52,006 bases of DNA from Domibacillus sp. PGB-M46 (GTDB lineage: Bacteria > Bacillota > Bacilli > Bacillales > Domibacillaceae): assembly GCF_022668875.1 (NCBI RefSeq), contig NZ_JAKGCR010000029.1, positions 1-52,006 on the forward strand. The letters run 5' to 3'. The position numbers and the translations under genes were made by a program. Below the pieces are notes generated by a model. That model was not told the origin of the DNA. It saw only the letters and a list, made by a program, of their open reading frames with translations, and did no database searches. Position 1 is the stretch's first letter, and every line of letters begins with the position of its first letter. Below are positions 23,477 through 32,008 of the stretch, piece after piece.

Positions 23477-24052
23477 ATGAATAAACTATCAAGGTCCCTA
23501 GAAAACACTTTGAACATTATCATGGCTCTTGCTCTAGCAGTGATGGTCGTTCTCGTATTCGGTAACGTAGTTCTTCGCTACCTTTTCAATTCAGGTATTA
23601 CCTGGTCAGAAGAAATGTCACGGTACCTTTTTATTTGGCTGACGTTTCTCGGTGCCATTGGTGCCTTTAAAAACAAAGAACATTTGGGCGTAGATATGCT
23701 GATTAAGCGGCTTCCTAATAAGATGAAAAGAGTTGTACTTGTGATCAGCGATTTACTGATATTAGCCGTCCTTTTCCTTGTCCTCGATGGCAGCTGGAAG
23801 ATGACGATGATTAACATTGACAGTAAGGCGCCAGCTACAGGCCTGCCGCTGGCTTTTGTATATGGGACAGGCATTTTAGTCAGCATTTCTATGGGAGTCA
23901 TGACTATTCAAAACCTGTATCAAGTGGTGTTTAACAAAATCAAAGATGAGGATTTAGTTAAGATTAGTGATTCGGAAGAACTGATTTCTCTTCACGAAGA
24001 TGAATTTGTGACAGACGACATCATGATAAGCAAGGAGGAGAAAAAGGCATGA
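23477..24052 (+). CDS. dctQ: TRAP transporter small permease (DctQ)
   Basis: This 191-residue protein has four membrane segments and the DctQ motif VVLRYLFNSGITWSEEMSRYLFIWLTFLGA at about residues 34-63. The acidic cytoplasmic tail (IKDEDLVKISDSEELISLHEDE) is longer than in many DctQ proteins. It serves as a scaffold for the large subunit in the sodium-driven TRAP complex. AAGGAGAG lies before the ATG, and the stop codon overlaps the DctM start (ATGA). Confidence 0.93.
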   Translation: MNKLSRSLENTLNIIMALALAVMVVLVFGNVVLRYLFNSGITWSEEMSRYLFIWLTFLGAIGAFKNKEHLGVDMLIKRLPNKMKRVVLVISDLLILAVLFLVLDGSWKMTMINIDSKAPATGLPLAFVYGTGILVSISMGVMTIQNLYQVVFNKIKDEDLVKISDSEELISLHEDEFVTDDIMISKEEKKA

Positions 24053-25326
24053 TCGGTGTATTTGTCGGATCTTTACTCGGTGCAATGGCATTAGGAATGC
24101 CGATTGCCTTTGCCTTGCTCGTAAGCAGCGTTATCTTAATGTACGCCCTTGGTATTTTTGACAGCCAGATTATCGCGCAGAACCTCATCAGCGGCGCGGA
24201 TAACTTTCCTCTGATGGCAATTCCGTTTTTTATGCTGGCGGGAGAGTTAATGAATCAAGGAGGGCTGTCGCGGCGGATCGTTGAAATGGCCATGACACTG
24301 GTCGGCCACATCCGTGGGGGCCTTGGCTATGTGGCTATCATTGCGGCTTTATTATTTGCCAGTATCTCTGGTTCAGCTGTAGCCGATACGGCAGCTCTTG
24401 GTGCCGTCTTAATTCCGATTATGGCTAAAGCCGGCTATAATGTGAATCGTTCAAGCGGACTGATTGCCACAGGGGGAATTATTGCCCCGGTCCTGCCGCC
24501 AAGTATTGGTTTTATCATTTTCGGTGTGGCAAGCGGTGTGTCGATTACCCAGCTTTTTATGGCCGGAATTGTGCCGGGCCTGTTAATGGCTCTTGGACTG
24601 GTGATTACATGGGCGATTGTGGCCCGCAAGGATAAGGTAGAAGTGCAGCCCCGCGCATCCGCTAAAGAGATGCTTGCTGCTGTTCGTCATGGAATCTGGG
24701 CTTTGCTCCTTCCGGTTATTATTATTGCAGGATTGAAATTTGGGATTTTTACACCGACGGAAGCGGCGGTTGTAGCGGCTGTATATGCACTATTTGTCGG
24801 TCTTGTTATATACCGTGAATTGAAAGTGAAAGACTTATTCAACGTATTTGTTCATGCAGGCAAGATGACCAGTGTCGTCATGTTTCTTGTGGCAGCCGCA
24901 CTCGTTTCCTCCTGGCTGATCACGGTGGCTAACCTGCCTGGCGCAGTCATTGGAATGCTAGAGCCATTCCTGGACAAACCGCTCCTTCTGCTCATTATGA
25001 TTAACCTGCTGGTCATCGTAGTTGGAACCGCTATGGATATGACGCCGACGATCCTGATTCTAACACCTGTTTTAATGCCGATTATTGACGCAGCGGGCAT
25101 TGATCCTGTTTACTTCGGTGTCCTGTTCATTCTGAACAACGCGATTGGGCTGCTTACGCCTCCAGTTGGAACGGTCTTAAATGTCATGTGCGGAATAAGT
25201 AAAATCAGTTTAGAAGATTTGATGAAAGGCATCTGGCCTTTCCTGCTTGTAGAAGTCATTATCTTAATTTTGTTAATTTTGTTCCCTTCATTGGTACTGG
25301 TTCCTCTTGAGTGGTTTACATCCTAG
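24049..25326 (+). CDS. dctM: TRAP transporter large permease (DctM)
   Basis: The 425-residue, about 12-helix protein has DctM landmarks: MAIPFFMLAGELMNQGGLSRRIVE, GSAVADTAALGAVLIPIMAKAGY, TGGIIAPVLPPSIGFIIFG and GLLTPPVGTVLNV near the C-terminus. It is the sodium-coupled transport subunit working with the adjacent DctQ and the binding proteins. The start overlaps the dctQ stop. A second binding-protein gene follows 62 bp later. Confidence 0.94.
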   Translation: MIGVFVGSLLGAMALGMPIAFALLVSSVILMYALGIFDSQIIAQNLISGADNFPLMAIPFFMLAGELMNQGGLSRRIVEMAMTLVGHIRGGLGYVAIIAALLFASISGSAVADTAALGAVLIPIMAKAGYNVNRSSGLIATGGIIAPVLPPSIGFIIFGVASGVSITQLFMAGIVPGLLMALGLVITWAIVARKDKVEVQPRASAKEMLAAVRHGIWALLLPVIIIAGLKFGIFTPTEAAVVAAVYALFVGLVIYRELKVKDLFNVFVHAGKMTSVVMFLVAAALVSSWLITVANLPGAVIGMLEPFLDKPLLLLIMINLLVIVVGTAMDMTPTILILTPVLMPIIDAAGIDPVYFGVLFILNNAIGLLTPPVGTVLNVMCGISKISLEDLMKGIWPFLLVEVIILILLILFPSLVLVPLEWFTS

Positions 25327-25388
25327 GAGAGAGAAACTGAGAATCGAGTTTAGATACTGGTATGAACAACAGTTTAGGAGGAATGAGG

Positions 25389-26444
25389 ATGAATACTTGG
25401 CTGAAACGTTTGGCAGCTGGCGTGGTACTGCCGGGAGTTTTACTATTGGGGGCCTGCGGCAATGATGGAGGCGGCACAACCAAGACTGGAAGCGCTTCAA
25501 CAGAAGGCGTTCAGGTAAGAACAATCAAAGCAGGGATTGGAAATAGTGAAACACATCCGCAGGGACAGGGAATGGTCAAATTCAAAGAACTAGTTGAAGA
25601 AAAAAGCGGCGGAAAAATGAAGGTCCAAAACTTTTTTGATGCCACGCTCGGTGATGACCAAAAAATGACAGAAGCACTTCAGGCCGGCATGCAGGAGGTA
25701 ACGGTGCCATCCACTTCACCGCTTGTCGGAACGATCAAGGAATTCGGGATTTATGACTTCCCATTTGTTTTTAACAGTGAAGAAGAAGCGTATGCAGTTC
25801 TTGACGGTGCAGTCGGCCAAAAGCTTTTAGATAAATTGCCGGAGCATGATCTGGTTGGTCTTGGTTACTGGGAAAACGGCTTCCGGAATTTAACAAATAG
25901 CAAACACCCAGTGGAAACAGCTGCTGATTTTAAAGGCCTCAAAATTCGCACCATGCAAAATGAAGTGCATTTAGATGCTTTTTCAAAATTAGGAGCGAAT
26001 CCATCACCGATGGCTTTCTCTGAAGTGTTTACGGCGCTGGAAACAGGCACTGTAGACGGCCAGGAAAATCCGCTCGCAACGATCCAAACACAAAAGTACT
26101 TTGAAGTACAAGACTACTTGAGCATTACAAAACACGTTTACACACCGTTTGTTTTCCTTGTCAGCAAAAAGTTCTGGGATGGCTTGTCGGAAGAAGAACA
26201 AAAGATTATGAGCGAGGCAGCACAAGAAGCGGGCAAGTATCAGCGTGAATTGAATCAAAAAGAAAATGAAAAAGCACTAAAAACTTTAAAAGAAGAAGGA
26301 ATGAAAATCAACGAGGTAACACCAGAGGAAATGGAAAAAATGAAAGAAATCATTCAGCCGGTAACAGACGAATATGCGAAAAAGTTTGGTGCTGATCTTG
26401 TAGAAGAAATGATGGCCGAAGTTGAAAAAGTGCGCGGCAATTAA
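25389..26444 (+). CDS. dctP: TRAP transporter substrate-binding lipoprotein (DctP family), second copy
   Basis: ATG 25389 follows TAGGAGG with good spacing; an ATG at 25362 has no ribosome binding site. The 351-residue protein has a lipobox LGAC (Cys23) and the DctP pattern FFDATLGDDQKMTEALQAGMQEV, DFKGLKIRTMQNEVHLDAFSKLGANPSPMAFSEVFTALETGTVDGQENP. It is clearly diverged from the first DctP of this operon, so the transporter may use two binding proteins with different sugar-acid preferences, or this copy may be a sensor or scavenger. Sole membrane partners visible are the upstream DctQM. Confidence 0.92.
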   Translation: MNTWLKRLAAGVVLPGVLLLGACGNDGGGTTKTGSASTEGVQVRTIKAGIGNSETHPQGQGMVKFKELVEEKSGGKMKVQNFFDATLGDDQKMTEALQAGMQEVTVPSTSPLVGTIKEFGIYDFPFVFNSEEEAYAVLDGAVGQKLLDKLPEHDLVGLGYWENGFRNLTNSKHPVETAADFKGLKIRTMQNEVHLDAFSKLGANPSPMAFSEVFTALETGTVDGQENPLATIQTQKYFEVQDYLSITKHVYTPFVFLVSKKFWDGLSEEEQKIMSEAAQEAGKYQRELNQKENEKALKTLKEEGMKINEVTPEEMEKMKEIIQPVTDEYAKKFGADLVEEMMAEVEKVRGN

Positions 26445-26472
26445 TCCGGTGCTTCAGTAAGGAGATCAAATA

Positions 26473-27720
26473 ATGGATATTATTGAGGAGCTTTTACGAG
26501 ACATCCAATTACCAAAAATGGTGAAAGTAAGACAGAAATTTCATGCACCTGAACTCGCTGATACAGCGGGTGAGGTGCATGAAGCCATAAAGAAAGCGGA
26601 TGTTTTATCAAGGATTTCAAAAGGAGATCGTGTAGCCATTGCTGTCGGCAGCAGAGGTGTCGCGGATCTTCCTATACTCGTCAGAGAAACGGCAGCCGCT
26701 GTGAAAAAAGCAGGCGGAGAGCCGTTTATCGTACCTGCAATGGGGAGCCATGGAGGAGCGACAGCGGAAGGACAAGTGGATGTGCTGCTTCAATTAGGGG
26801 TCACAGAAGCAGCAGTTGGAGCACCTGTAGAATCTTCAATGGAAGTAGAAAAGCTTGGCGAATTGCCTAATGGGCTTCCGGTTTATATGGACAAGCTTGC
26901 TTTTGAAGCTGACAAGATTATCGTGATCAACAGAATCAAGCCGCATACTGCTTTTCGCGGGCCTGTGGAAAGCGGCTTAATGAAAATGATTACAATCGGT
27001 CTTGGAAAGCAAAAAGGAGCCGAAGCTGCGCATGCATACAGCTTTAAATACATGGCTGAGCATGTTCCGGAAATGGCGAAAATCTCTTTGGCAAAAGCAC
27101 CGATCATTTTCGGTTTAGCCACATTGGAAAATGCTTATGACAGGCCGGCCAAAATCGTCGCAGTCCCGGCAGAAGATTTGGAACAAGCAGAGCCGGATTT
27201 GCTGCAGGAAGCCAAATCACTTATGCCGAAAATTCACTTCGATAAGTTTGATGTACTTGTAGTAAATGAGCTTGGCAAAGACATTTCAGGTGATGGAATG
27301 GATCCGAATATTACTGGAAATTTCGCCACGCCATATGCATCAGGCGGACCCGATATAGCACGGACTGTCGTTCTCGGATTAACGGAGAAAACGCATGGCA
27401 ATGCCAACGGAATCGGGATGGCCCATATGACAACAAAAGAAGTCGTTGATCAAATTGCCTGGGAAAAAGGGTATGCCAATGCCCTTACCAGTACTGTTAT
27501 TGAAGTAATTAAGCTGCCTATGGTGTTAGCAACGAAAGAGCTGGCGGTAAAAGCAGCGATCAAAACCTGCAATGCCTTTGATTTATCGAAAGTGCGGCTT
27601 GTCCGGATTCAAAATACGTTAGAAATCGGCGAAATATGGATTTCAGAAAGCATGATTGAGGAAGCGGAACAAAATCCCAACCTGGAAATCATCTCATCGT
27701 TGGATCCGCTTTTACTTTAA
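26473..27720 (+). CDS. LarA-like nickel-pincer-dependent racemase/epimerase
   Basis: The 415-residue protein belongs to the lactate racemase (LarA, DUF2088) superfamily. Likely active-site residues are His93 in MGSHGGA, His158 in RIKPHTAFRG, Lys171 in ESGLMKM and His187 in GAEAAHAY. From memory, LarA uses His108, His174, Lys184 (covalent cofactor attachment) and His200; spacings of 65, 13 and 16 here compare with 66, 10 and 16. Characterised relatives interconvert 2-hydroxy acids, including malate, phenyllactate and D-gluconate (C2 epimerase). Placed between a TRAP transporter and an aldonate-type dehydratase, it most likely epimerises an aldonate at C2. It needs the NPN cofactor, whose genes lie 4 kb upstream with larC2 broken. 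AAGGAG precedes the ATG. Substrate is inference. Confidence 0.8.
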   Translation: MDIIEELLRDIQLPKMVKVRQKFHAPELADTAGEVHEAIKKADVLSRISKGDRVAIAVGSRGVADLPILVRETAAAVKKAGGEPFIVPAMGSHGGATAEGQVDVLLQLGVTEAAVGAPVESSMEVEKLGELPNGLPVYMDKLAFEADKIIVINRIKPHTAFRGPVESGLMKMITIGLGKQKGAEAAHAYSFKYMAEHVPEMAKISLAKAPIIFGLATLENAYDRPAKIVAVPAEDLEQAEPDLLQEAKSLMPKIHFDKFDVLVVNELGKDISGDGMDPNITGNFATPYASGGPDIARTVVLGLTEKTHGNANGIGMAHMTTKEVVDQIAWEKGYANALTSTVIEVIKLPMVLATKELAVKAAIKTCNAFDLSKVRLVRIQNTLEIGEIWISESMIEEAEQNPNLEIISSLDPLLL

Positions 27721-27738
27721 AAAAGGAGGAGTACGCGT

Positions 27739-29943
27739 ATGACTCACTTATATCCATTGATTGAAAATGACATTAACCCATATCGGGATAATGTGCAGGG
27801 AAAAGCAAACGAACCGATTACAGTCGCCGGGCTGCTTGATCGGTCAAAGCAGGTGCTTGGTTCTACATACGAAGGAGGAAAACCGGACTGGACGCTGGAA
27901 GAAATTTATATGCGTTTAGAAAGAAACGCTCCACGCATCGCGATTATTGGCGGTTCGTCTGATCACCCGGCTCACATTATGGATTATCAAACATCAGCGA
28001 GAGCAGCGATTCGCATTTGGCAAAACGGCGGTGTGCCATTTTATTTTTCAACACCGGTTATGTGTGATGGAACAGCTCAAAGCAATCAAGGGATGAGTTA
28101 TTCTCTGCAAAGCCGGAACGCGGTTGCCCAGATGGTTGTTAATCAGCTTGAAGCCCACAGTTATCATGGTGCATTCGTGATCCAGGGGTGTGATAAGCAG
28201 CCACTTGGAGTGGTCAGCGCATTAGCCCACGTTGACCGCATCCGCCGTGAGCGTGGAGAAGCCCCATTTTTTGCTACCTTTGCACCAGCTCATGTGTTAG
28301 AAGGAGGTTCTATTCCAGATGATGTAATAGTAGAGCTTGAAAATTTAGCAAGAAAAGCGGAAGCAGAGGGAGCGGCGGATGTTGCACTCGATTTGCGCGA
28401 TACAATGGCCTACATTCTGCAATGCTCGTCCAATACGGCTTTTCAAGGTGTATTCGAGCGGGCGTATGAACGGGGAATTTTAACGAAAGAGCAGCATAAG
28501 TATTTTGAAATGCGGCTCGCAGTCGCAACATGTGATGGGCAGGGCGGTGTCTGTGCTTTTAACGGAACAGGCAACAGCTCACGGCACTTAGTAGCAGGAT
28601 TGGGCCTTGTTCATCCGGCAGTAGAATTGTTAACTGATCCGCCGACGCAGCGCCAAATTAACTCGGTTCTCGATAGCTTTGCCCACATGATTAACAAAGA
28701 AGAATACGGCGTAGCCAACATTGTCGGTACCAACATAAAAAATGCGATCCGCATTCACAGCGCTTCCGGCGGCTCGACAAACTTAATGATGCATATGGTT
28801 GCAGGCATGCTGTATGCGGGCTATAAGTTCAGCCTCTGGGATTTAGATCGCATTCATCATGAGCATCCAATTCCTGATTTGTTTGATTACAGCCTGACAG
28901 AAGGACGGGACATTTATTCACTTGCTATGCAGTGCTGCAGCGGGACAAGCAGAGGAATGGAAACATTATTTTATGAATTGCTTGAGCATGGTGTGCCGAT
29001 GGATCAGGATGCCCCGACTGTCGCCGCCAAAACGTGGCGGGAGCGGCTGGTGATTACCCGCAGTCTGCAGGCAGCCAATGTGAAAGAAAACCCGGTCATT
29101 TTGTCGACACCGCGCCGCAGCTTCAGCGGGGTGGATGTGCTGCAAGGCAACTTCTTTGAGAGCGCCGTTGTAAAGATCAGCGGAATGTCGACGCCACAGC
29201 TTGATTTGTTTGATGATAAGCTCGCTTTTGTGCTCTACTATGAAAACGAAGATGATGCGAATAAAAGCCTGCTTGATACAGAGCTTTTGTCTACCATCCG
29301 CGACCAGCAGTTATTCGCTCATGATCGGCTGATTGCTTCCTTGAAGTATAATAGCAAAGAAAATTGGCAGGATCATCACGACAAGCCATATGACGAGCTG
29401 TTTGATTATATGGCAGAAGAAGGAATCTTAAAAATCAGCGTTATCATTGCCGGACAGGGACCAGTCGCATTCGGGATGCCGGAAATGTTTACGCCAATGC
29501 AGCACATCAATGCAAACCGCGTCATGAAAAAACTGGCTACTATTATAAGTGACGGCCGGTATTCAGGTGTCACTTACGGGGCGGCAATTGGGCATATGAC
29601 GCCTGAAGCATATGAAGGCGGCGGGATTGGCTTTTTGCAGACGGGTGATATTGTTCACCTGCAGCTTCGCAAAAGACGCATTGACTTTGTTCAGGTGGAC
29701 AAGCTGTTACAAGGTGAAATTGTCCACTCATTTGAGGAAGAACTAAAACAGCAGCGGGCAAGCTTAGCGGCAGAGAGAAAACAGCGCATGAAACTAAGAC
29801 AGAAAATGGTTGCGGCCAGCAATCGAATGTATGGCCACACCGATGCCGCAAACGGCGTTGTACCTCTTGCAGTAGTGGAAGATGCAGTTCACGATTACGA
29901 GAAAGATATTCTGCTGTTTGAACAAACACAAGCGGCGAAGTAA
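27739..29943 (+). CDS. IlvD/Edd-family dehydratase, probable aldonate dehydratase
   Basis: The 734-residue protein is longer than dihydroxy-acid dehydratase (about 560) and closer to the YjhG/YagF xylonate-dehydratase type (about 655). IlvD-type landmarks are retained: CDGTAQSNQGMSYSL (Cys109), QGCDKQPLG (Cys151), CDGQGGVCAFNGTGNSSRH (Cys265 and Cys272), SASGGSTNLMMHM and SDGRYSG. The cysteines are expected to bind an iron-sulfur cluster used in removal of water from an aldonate to give a 2-keto-3-deoxy acid. The extra length comes partly from a charged C-terminal tail with a possible coiled coil (EELKQQRASLAAERKQRMKLRQK). AAAAGGAGGAG precedes the ATG. Xylonate or arabinonate would fit the downstream genes. 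Confidence 0.85.
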   Translation: MTHLYPLIENDINPYRDNVQGKANEPITVAGLLDRSKQVLGSTYEGGKPDWTLEEIYMRLERNAPRIAIIGGSSDHPAHIMDYQTSARAAIRIWQNGGVPFYFSTPVMCDGTAQSNQGMSYSLQSRNAVAQMVVNQLEAHSYHGAFVIQGCDKQPLGVVSALAHVDRIRRERGEAPFFATFAPAHVLEGGSIPDDVIVELENLARKAEAEGAADVALDLRDTMAYILQCSSNTAFQGVFERAYERGILTKEQHKYFEMRLAVATCDGQGGVCAFNGTGNSSRHLVAGLGLVHPAVELLTDPPTQRQINSVLDSFAHMINKEEYGVANIVGTNIKNAIRIHSASGGSTNLMMHMVAGMLYAGYKFSLWDLDRIHHEHPIPDLFDYSLTEGRDIYSLAMQCCSGTSRGMETLFYELLEHGVPMDQDAPTVAAKTWRERLVITRSLQAANVKENPVILSTPRRSFSGVDVLQGNFFESAVVKISGMSTPQLDLFDDKLAFVLYYENEDDANKSLLDTELLSTIRDQQLFAHDRLIASLKYNSKENWQDHHDKPYDELFDYMAEEGILKISVIIAGQGPVAFGMPEMFTPMQHINANRVMKKLATIISDGRYSGVTYGAAIGHMTPEAYEGGGIGFLQTGDIVHLQLRKRRIDFVQVDKLLQGEIVHSFEEELKQQRASLAAERKQRMKLRQKMVAASNRMYGHTDAANGVVPLAVVEDAVHDYEKDILLFEQTQAAK

Positions 29944-30003
29944 AAAGTGCGGGCTCGTCAAAAATCCGGTAAACTAAAACAAACAACAACGGGAGTGAGC
30001 AAG

Positions 30004-30771
30004 ATGCCTATTATCCAGTCAGTGGAGAGAGCATTGAAAATATTGGATTTATTTGACGAGCGCGATCGCGAGTTAACAATTACAGAAATCAGCAAAAGAA
30101 TGAACCTGCATAAAAGCACTGTTCATTCCTTACTGAAAACGCTTCAAGTACAGCGTTATATTAAGCAGGATGAAGAAACAGGAAAGTATTCGCTAGGTTT
30201 AAAGCTTTTTGAGCGAGGCAGCTTAGTCATTGGACACTTGGATGTAAGAAATGTTGCCAGAAAGCATCTGGAAGAACTTTCAGCAGCAACAAATTTGGCG
30301 GTTCATCTTGTGGTACTGGACGGACAAGAGGGCGTTTATATCGACAAAGTAGAAGGCAGCGGCGTAACCGTCCTATACTCGAAAGTCGGGCGGAGAGTCC
30401 CGCTTCACACGAGTGCAGTCGGCAAAACACTTGTTGCGACAAAATCAGACGAAGAGCTGAATCAGCTGCTTGAAGGCTATAAATATACAACACCGACGGA
30501 AAAATCGATCCGGTCCAAAGAAGAATTTTTATCTGTTATTGAGCAGGCCCGGATTGCTGGTTATTCAGTAGACAATGAAGAAAACGAGCCGGGTATCTTT
30601 TGTATGGCGGTTCCAGTCAAAGATTACTCAGGAAAAGTCATTGCCGCTATTTCCATGTCGATGCCTTCTTCCAAAATGAAAGAGGAAGTGCAGGGAAAAT
30701 ATGTGGAAATGTTAAAAGGATGTGCCTCAAAAATTTCTCAAGCGCTTGGCTATGAATATCAAAAAATATAA
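30004..30771 (+). CDS. IclR-family transcriptional regulator
   Basis: ATG 30004 follows GGGAGTGAG; the frame extends upstream into the intergenic space without a ribosome binding site. The 255-residue protein has an N-terminal winged helix (SVERALKILDLFDERDRELTITEISKRMNLHKSTVHSLLKTL) and the IclR effector domain (GRRVPLHTSAVGKTLVA, GYSVDNEENEPGIFCMAVPV). IclR regulators typically sense pathway acids such as KDG. Encoded in the middle of the operon, it is the best candidate for binding the three 17-bp palindromes at 22.2-22.4 kb. Confidence 0.92.
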   Translation: MPIIQSVERALKILDLFDERDRELTITEISKRMNLHKSTVHSLLKTLQVQRYIKQDEETGKYSLGLKLFERGSLVIGHLDVRNVARKHLEELSAATNLAVHLVVLDGQEGVYIDKVEGSGVTVLYSKVGRRVPLHTSAVGKTLVATKSDEELNQLLEGYKYTTPTEKSIRSKEEFLSVIEQARIAGYSVDNEENEPGIFCMAVPVKDYSGKVIAAISMSMPSSKMKEEVQGKYVEMLKGCASKISQALGYEYQKI

Positions 30772-30805
30772 ACAGTGATGGTTCATCACATAGGAGGATA
30801 TAACA

Positions 30806-31696
30806 ATGAGAGTTATTCGCTATATGAATGGAAATCAAAAACAGCTGGCTGTTGTGACCGAAGAAAACCAAGCAGTGGATTTGCCATACGCAGACTTTAT
30901 GGCACTTGTGGCCACTGCTCGTTCAAATGATAAAACAGTATTTGATATTGTAAAACAGTTGAGTTTGGAAGGAGAAGGAAAAGCAATCGATTCACTTGTT
31001 CTGACCACACCAATCGATGCCCCGGAAGTATGGGCTTCGGGTGTCACATATAAAAAAAGCAAAGAAGCACGTAATTACGAAGCGACACAAGGAAAGCTTG
31101 ACCGCGAAACGTTTTACGACAAAGTGTATGATGCAGAGCGGCCGGAGATTTTTTTCAAATCAACGGCTGCCCGTACAGTCGGACCGAACGATCCAGTGTA
31201 CCTTCGTTCAGATTCTAATTGGCAGATCCCAGAGCCGGAGCTGGGCCTGGTAATCGATAAAGAAGGAATCGTACTCGGCTATACGGTTGGCAATGATATG
31301 AGCTGCCGTGACATAGAAGGAGAAAATCCTCTCTATTTGCCGCAAGCAAAAATGTGGAAAAACTCCTGCTCGATCGGACCGGCAATTTTATTAAAAGAAG
31401 CTGTGAAAGACCCATATGAATTGCAAATTATTTGCAGAATTTTTAGAAACAATGAAAAAGTATTTGAAGGCTCTGCTCACGTAAACCAGCTGAAGAGAAC
31501 CTTGGATGAACTCGTTCAATATTTAGTGCGGGATAACGAGGTATTCGATGGAACGGTTCTTTTGACAGGCACATGTGTGGTGCCGCCAAATGAGTTTACG
31601 CTGCAGGACCAGGATCAAATCGAAATTGAAATTCCAGGTATCGGCGTTTTGAGCAACCCGGTGAAGCAAAGTGAAACAGCGGTCCAAGTAAACTAA
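30806..31696 (+). CDS. FAH-family protein resembling 2-keto-3-deoxy-pentonate (KDA/KDX) dehydratase
   Basis: The 296-residue protein has the FAH catalytic core with EPELGLVIDKEGIVLGYTVGNDMSCRDIEGENPLYLPQAK and SCSIGPAILL. The phrase RDIEGENPLYLPQAK is what I recall from 2-dehydro-3-deoxy-D-arabinonate dehydratase of the archaeal Weimberg-like pentose pathway, which converts 2-keto-3-deoxypentonate to 2-oxoglutarate semialdehyde. The semialdehyde dehydrogenase gene three genes downstream supports this. AGGAGG precedes the ATG. An alternative is a hydrolase of the generic FAH group, but the motif and context favour the dehydratase. Confidence 0.78.
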   Translation: MRVIRYMNGNQKQLAVVTEENQAVDLPYADFMALVATARSNDKTVFDIVKQLSLEGEGKAIDSLVLTTPIDAPEVWASGVTYKKSKEARNYEATQGKLDRETFYDKVYDAERPEIFFKSTAARTVGPNDPVYLRSDSNWQIPEPELGLVIDKEGIVLGYTVGNDMSCRDIEGENPLYLPQAKMWKNSCSIGPAILLKEAVKDPYELQIICRIFRNNEKVFEGSAHVNQLKRTLDELVQYLVRDNEVFDGTVLLTGTCVVPPNEFTLQDQDQIEIEIPGIGVLSNPVKQSETAVQVN

Positions 31697-31708
31697 AGAG
31701 GTGTCGGC

Positions 31709-32008
31709 ATGAGCGGATATAAAACGTTATATTTGAGCAGCAAAGACAGTGTGGCAGTTGCGCTCGACGAGATCCCCGCCCATACAGAGGTAACCGTGAA
31801 GGTGGATGGCGAAGAACGCTTCCTGACTCTTACAGAGCCGATCCGGTTTGGCCATAAATTTGCGGTCAAACCAATCCGGCAGGGGGAGGACATTATCAAA
31901 TACGGGGAGGTCATCGGAGCAGCCGTGACCGATATTCCGGCAGGCGCCCATGTTCACGTACACAATTTGGAAGGAAAACGGGGAAGAGGTGACAAAATTG
32001 CCAACTGA
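31709..32008 (+). CDS. UxaA-type dehydratase, small subunit (SAF domain)
   Basis: This 99-residue protein equals the N-terminal SAF domain of altronate/galactarate dehydratases (VALDEIPAHTEVTVKV, PIRFGHKFAVKPIRQGEDIIKYGEVIGAA, IPAGAHVHVHNLEGKRG). In UxaA and GarD this domain is fused to the catalytic part; here it is a separate gene that overlaps the start of the large subunit. Similar splitting occurs in the related sulfolactate lyase SuyAB. AGAGGTG lies before the ATG. The pair probably dehydrates a six-carbon aldonate such as altronate, or a related acid. Confidence 0.85.
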   Translation: MSGYKTLYLSSKDSVAVALDEIPAHTEVTVKVDGEERFLTLTEPIRFGHKFAVKPIRQGEDIIKYGEVIGAAVTDIPAGAHVHVHNLEGKRGRGDKIAN

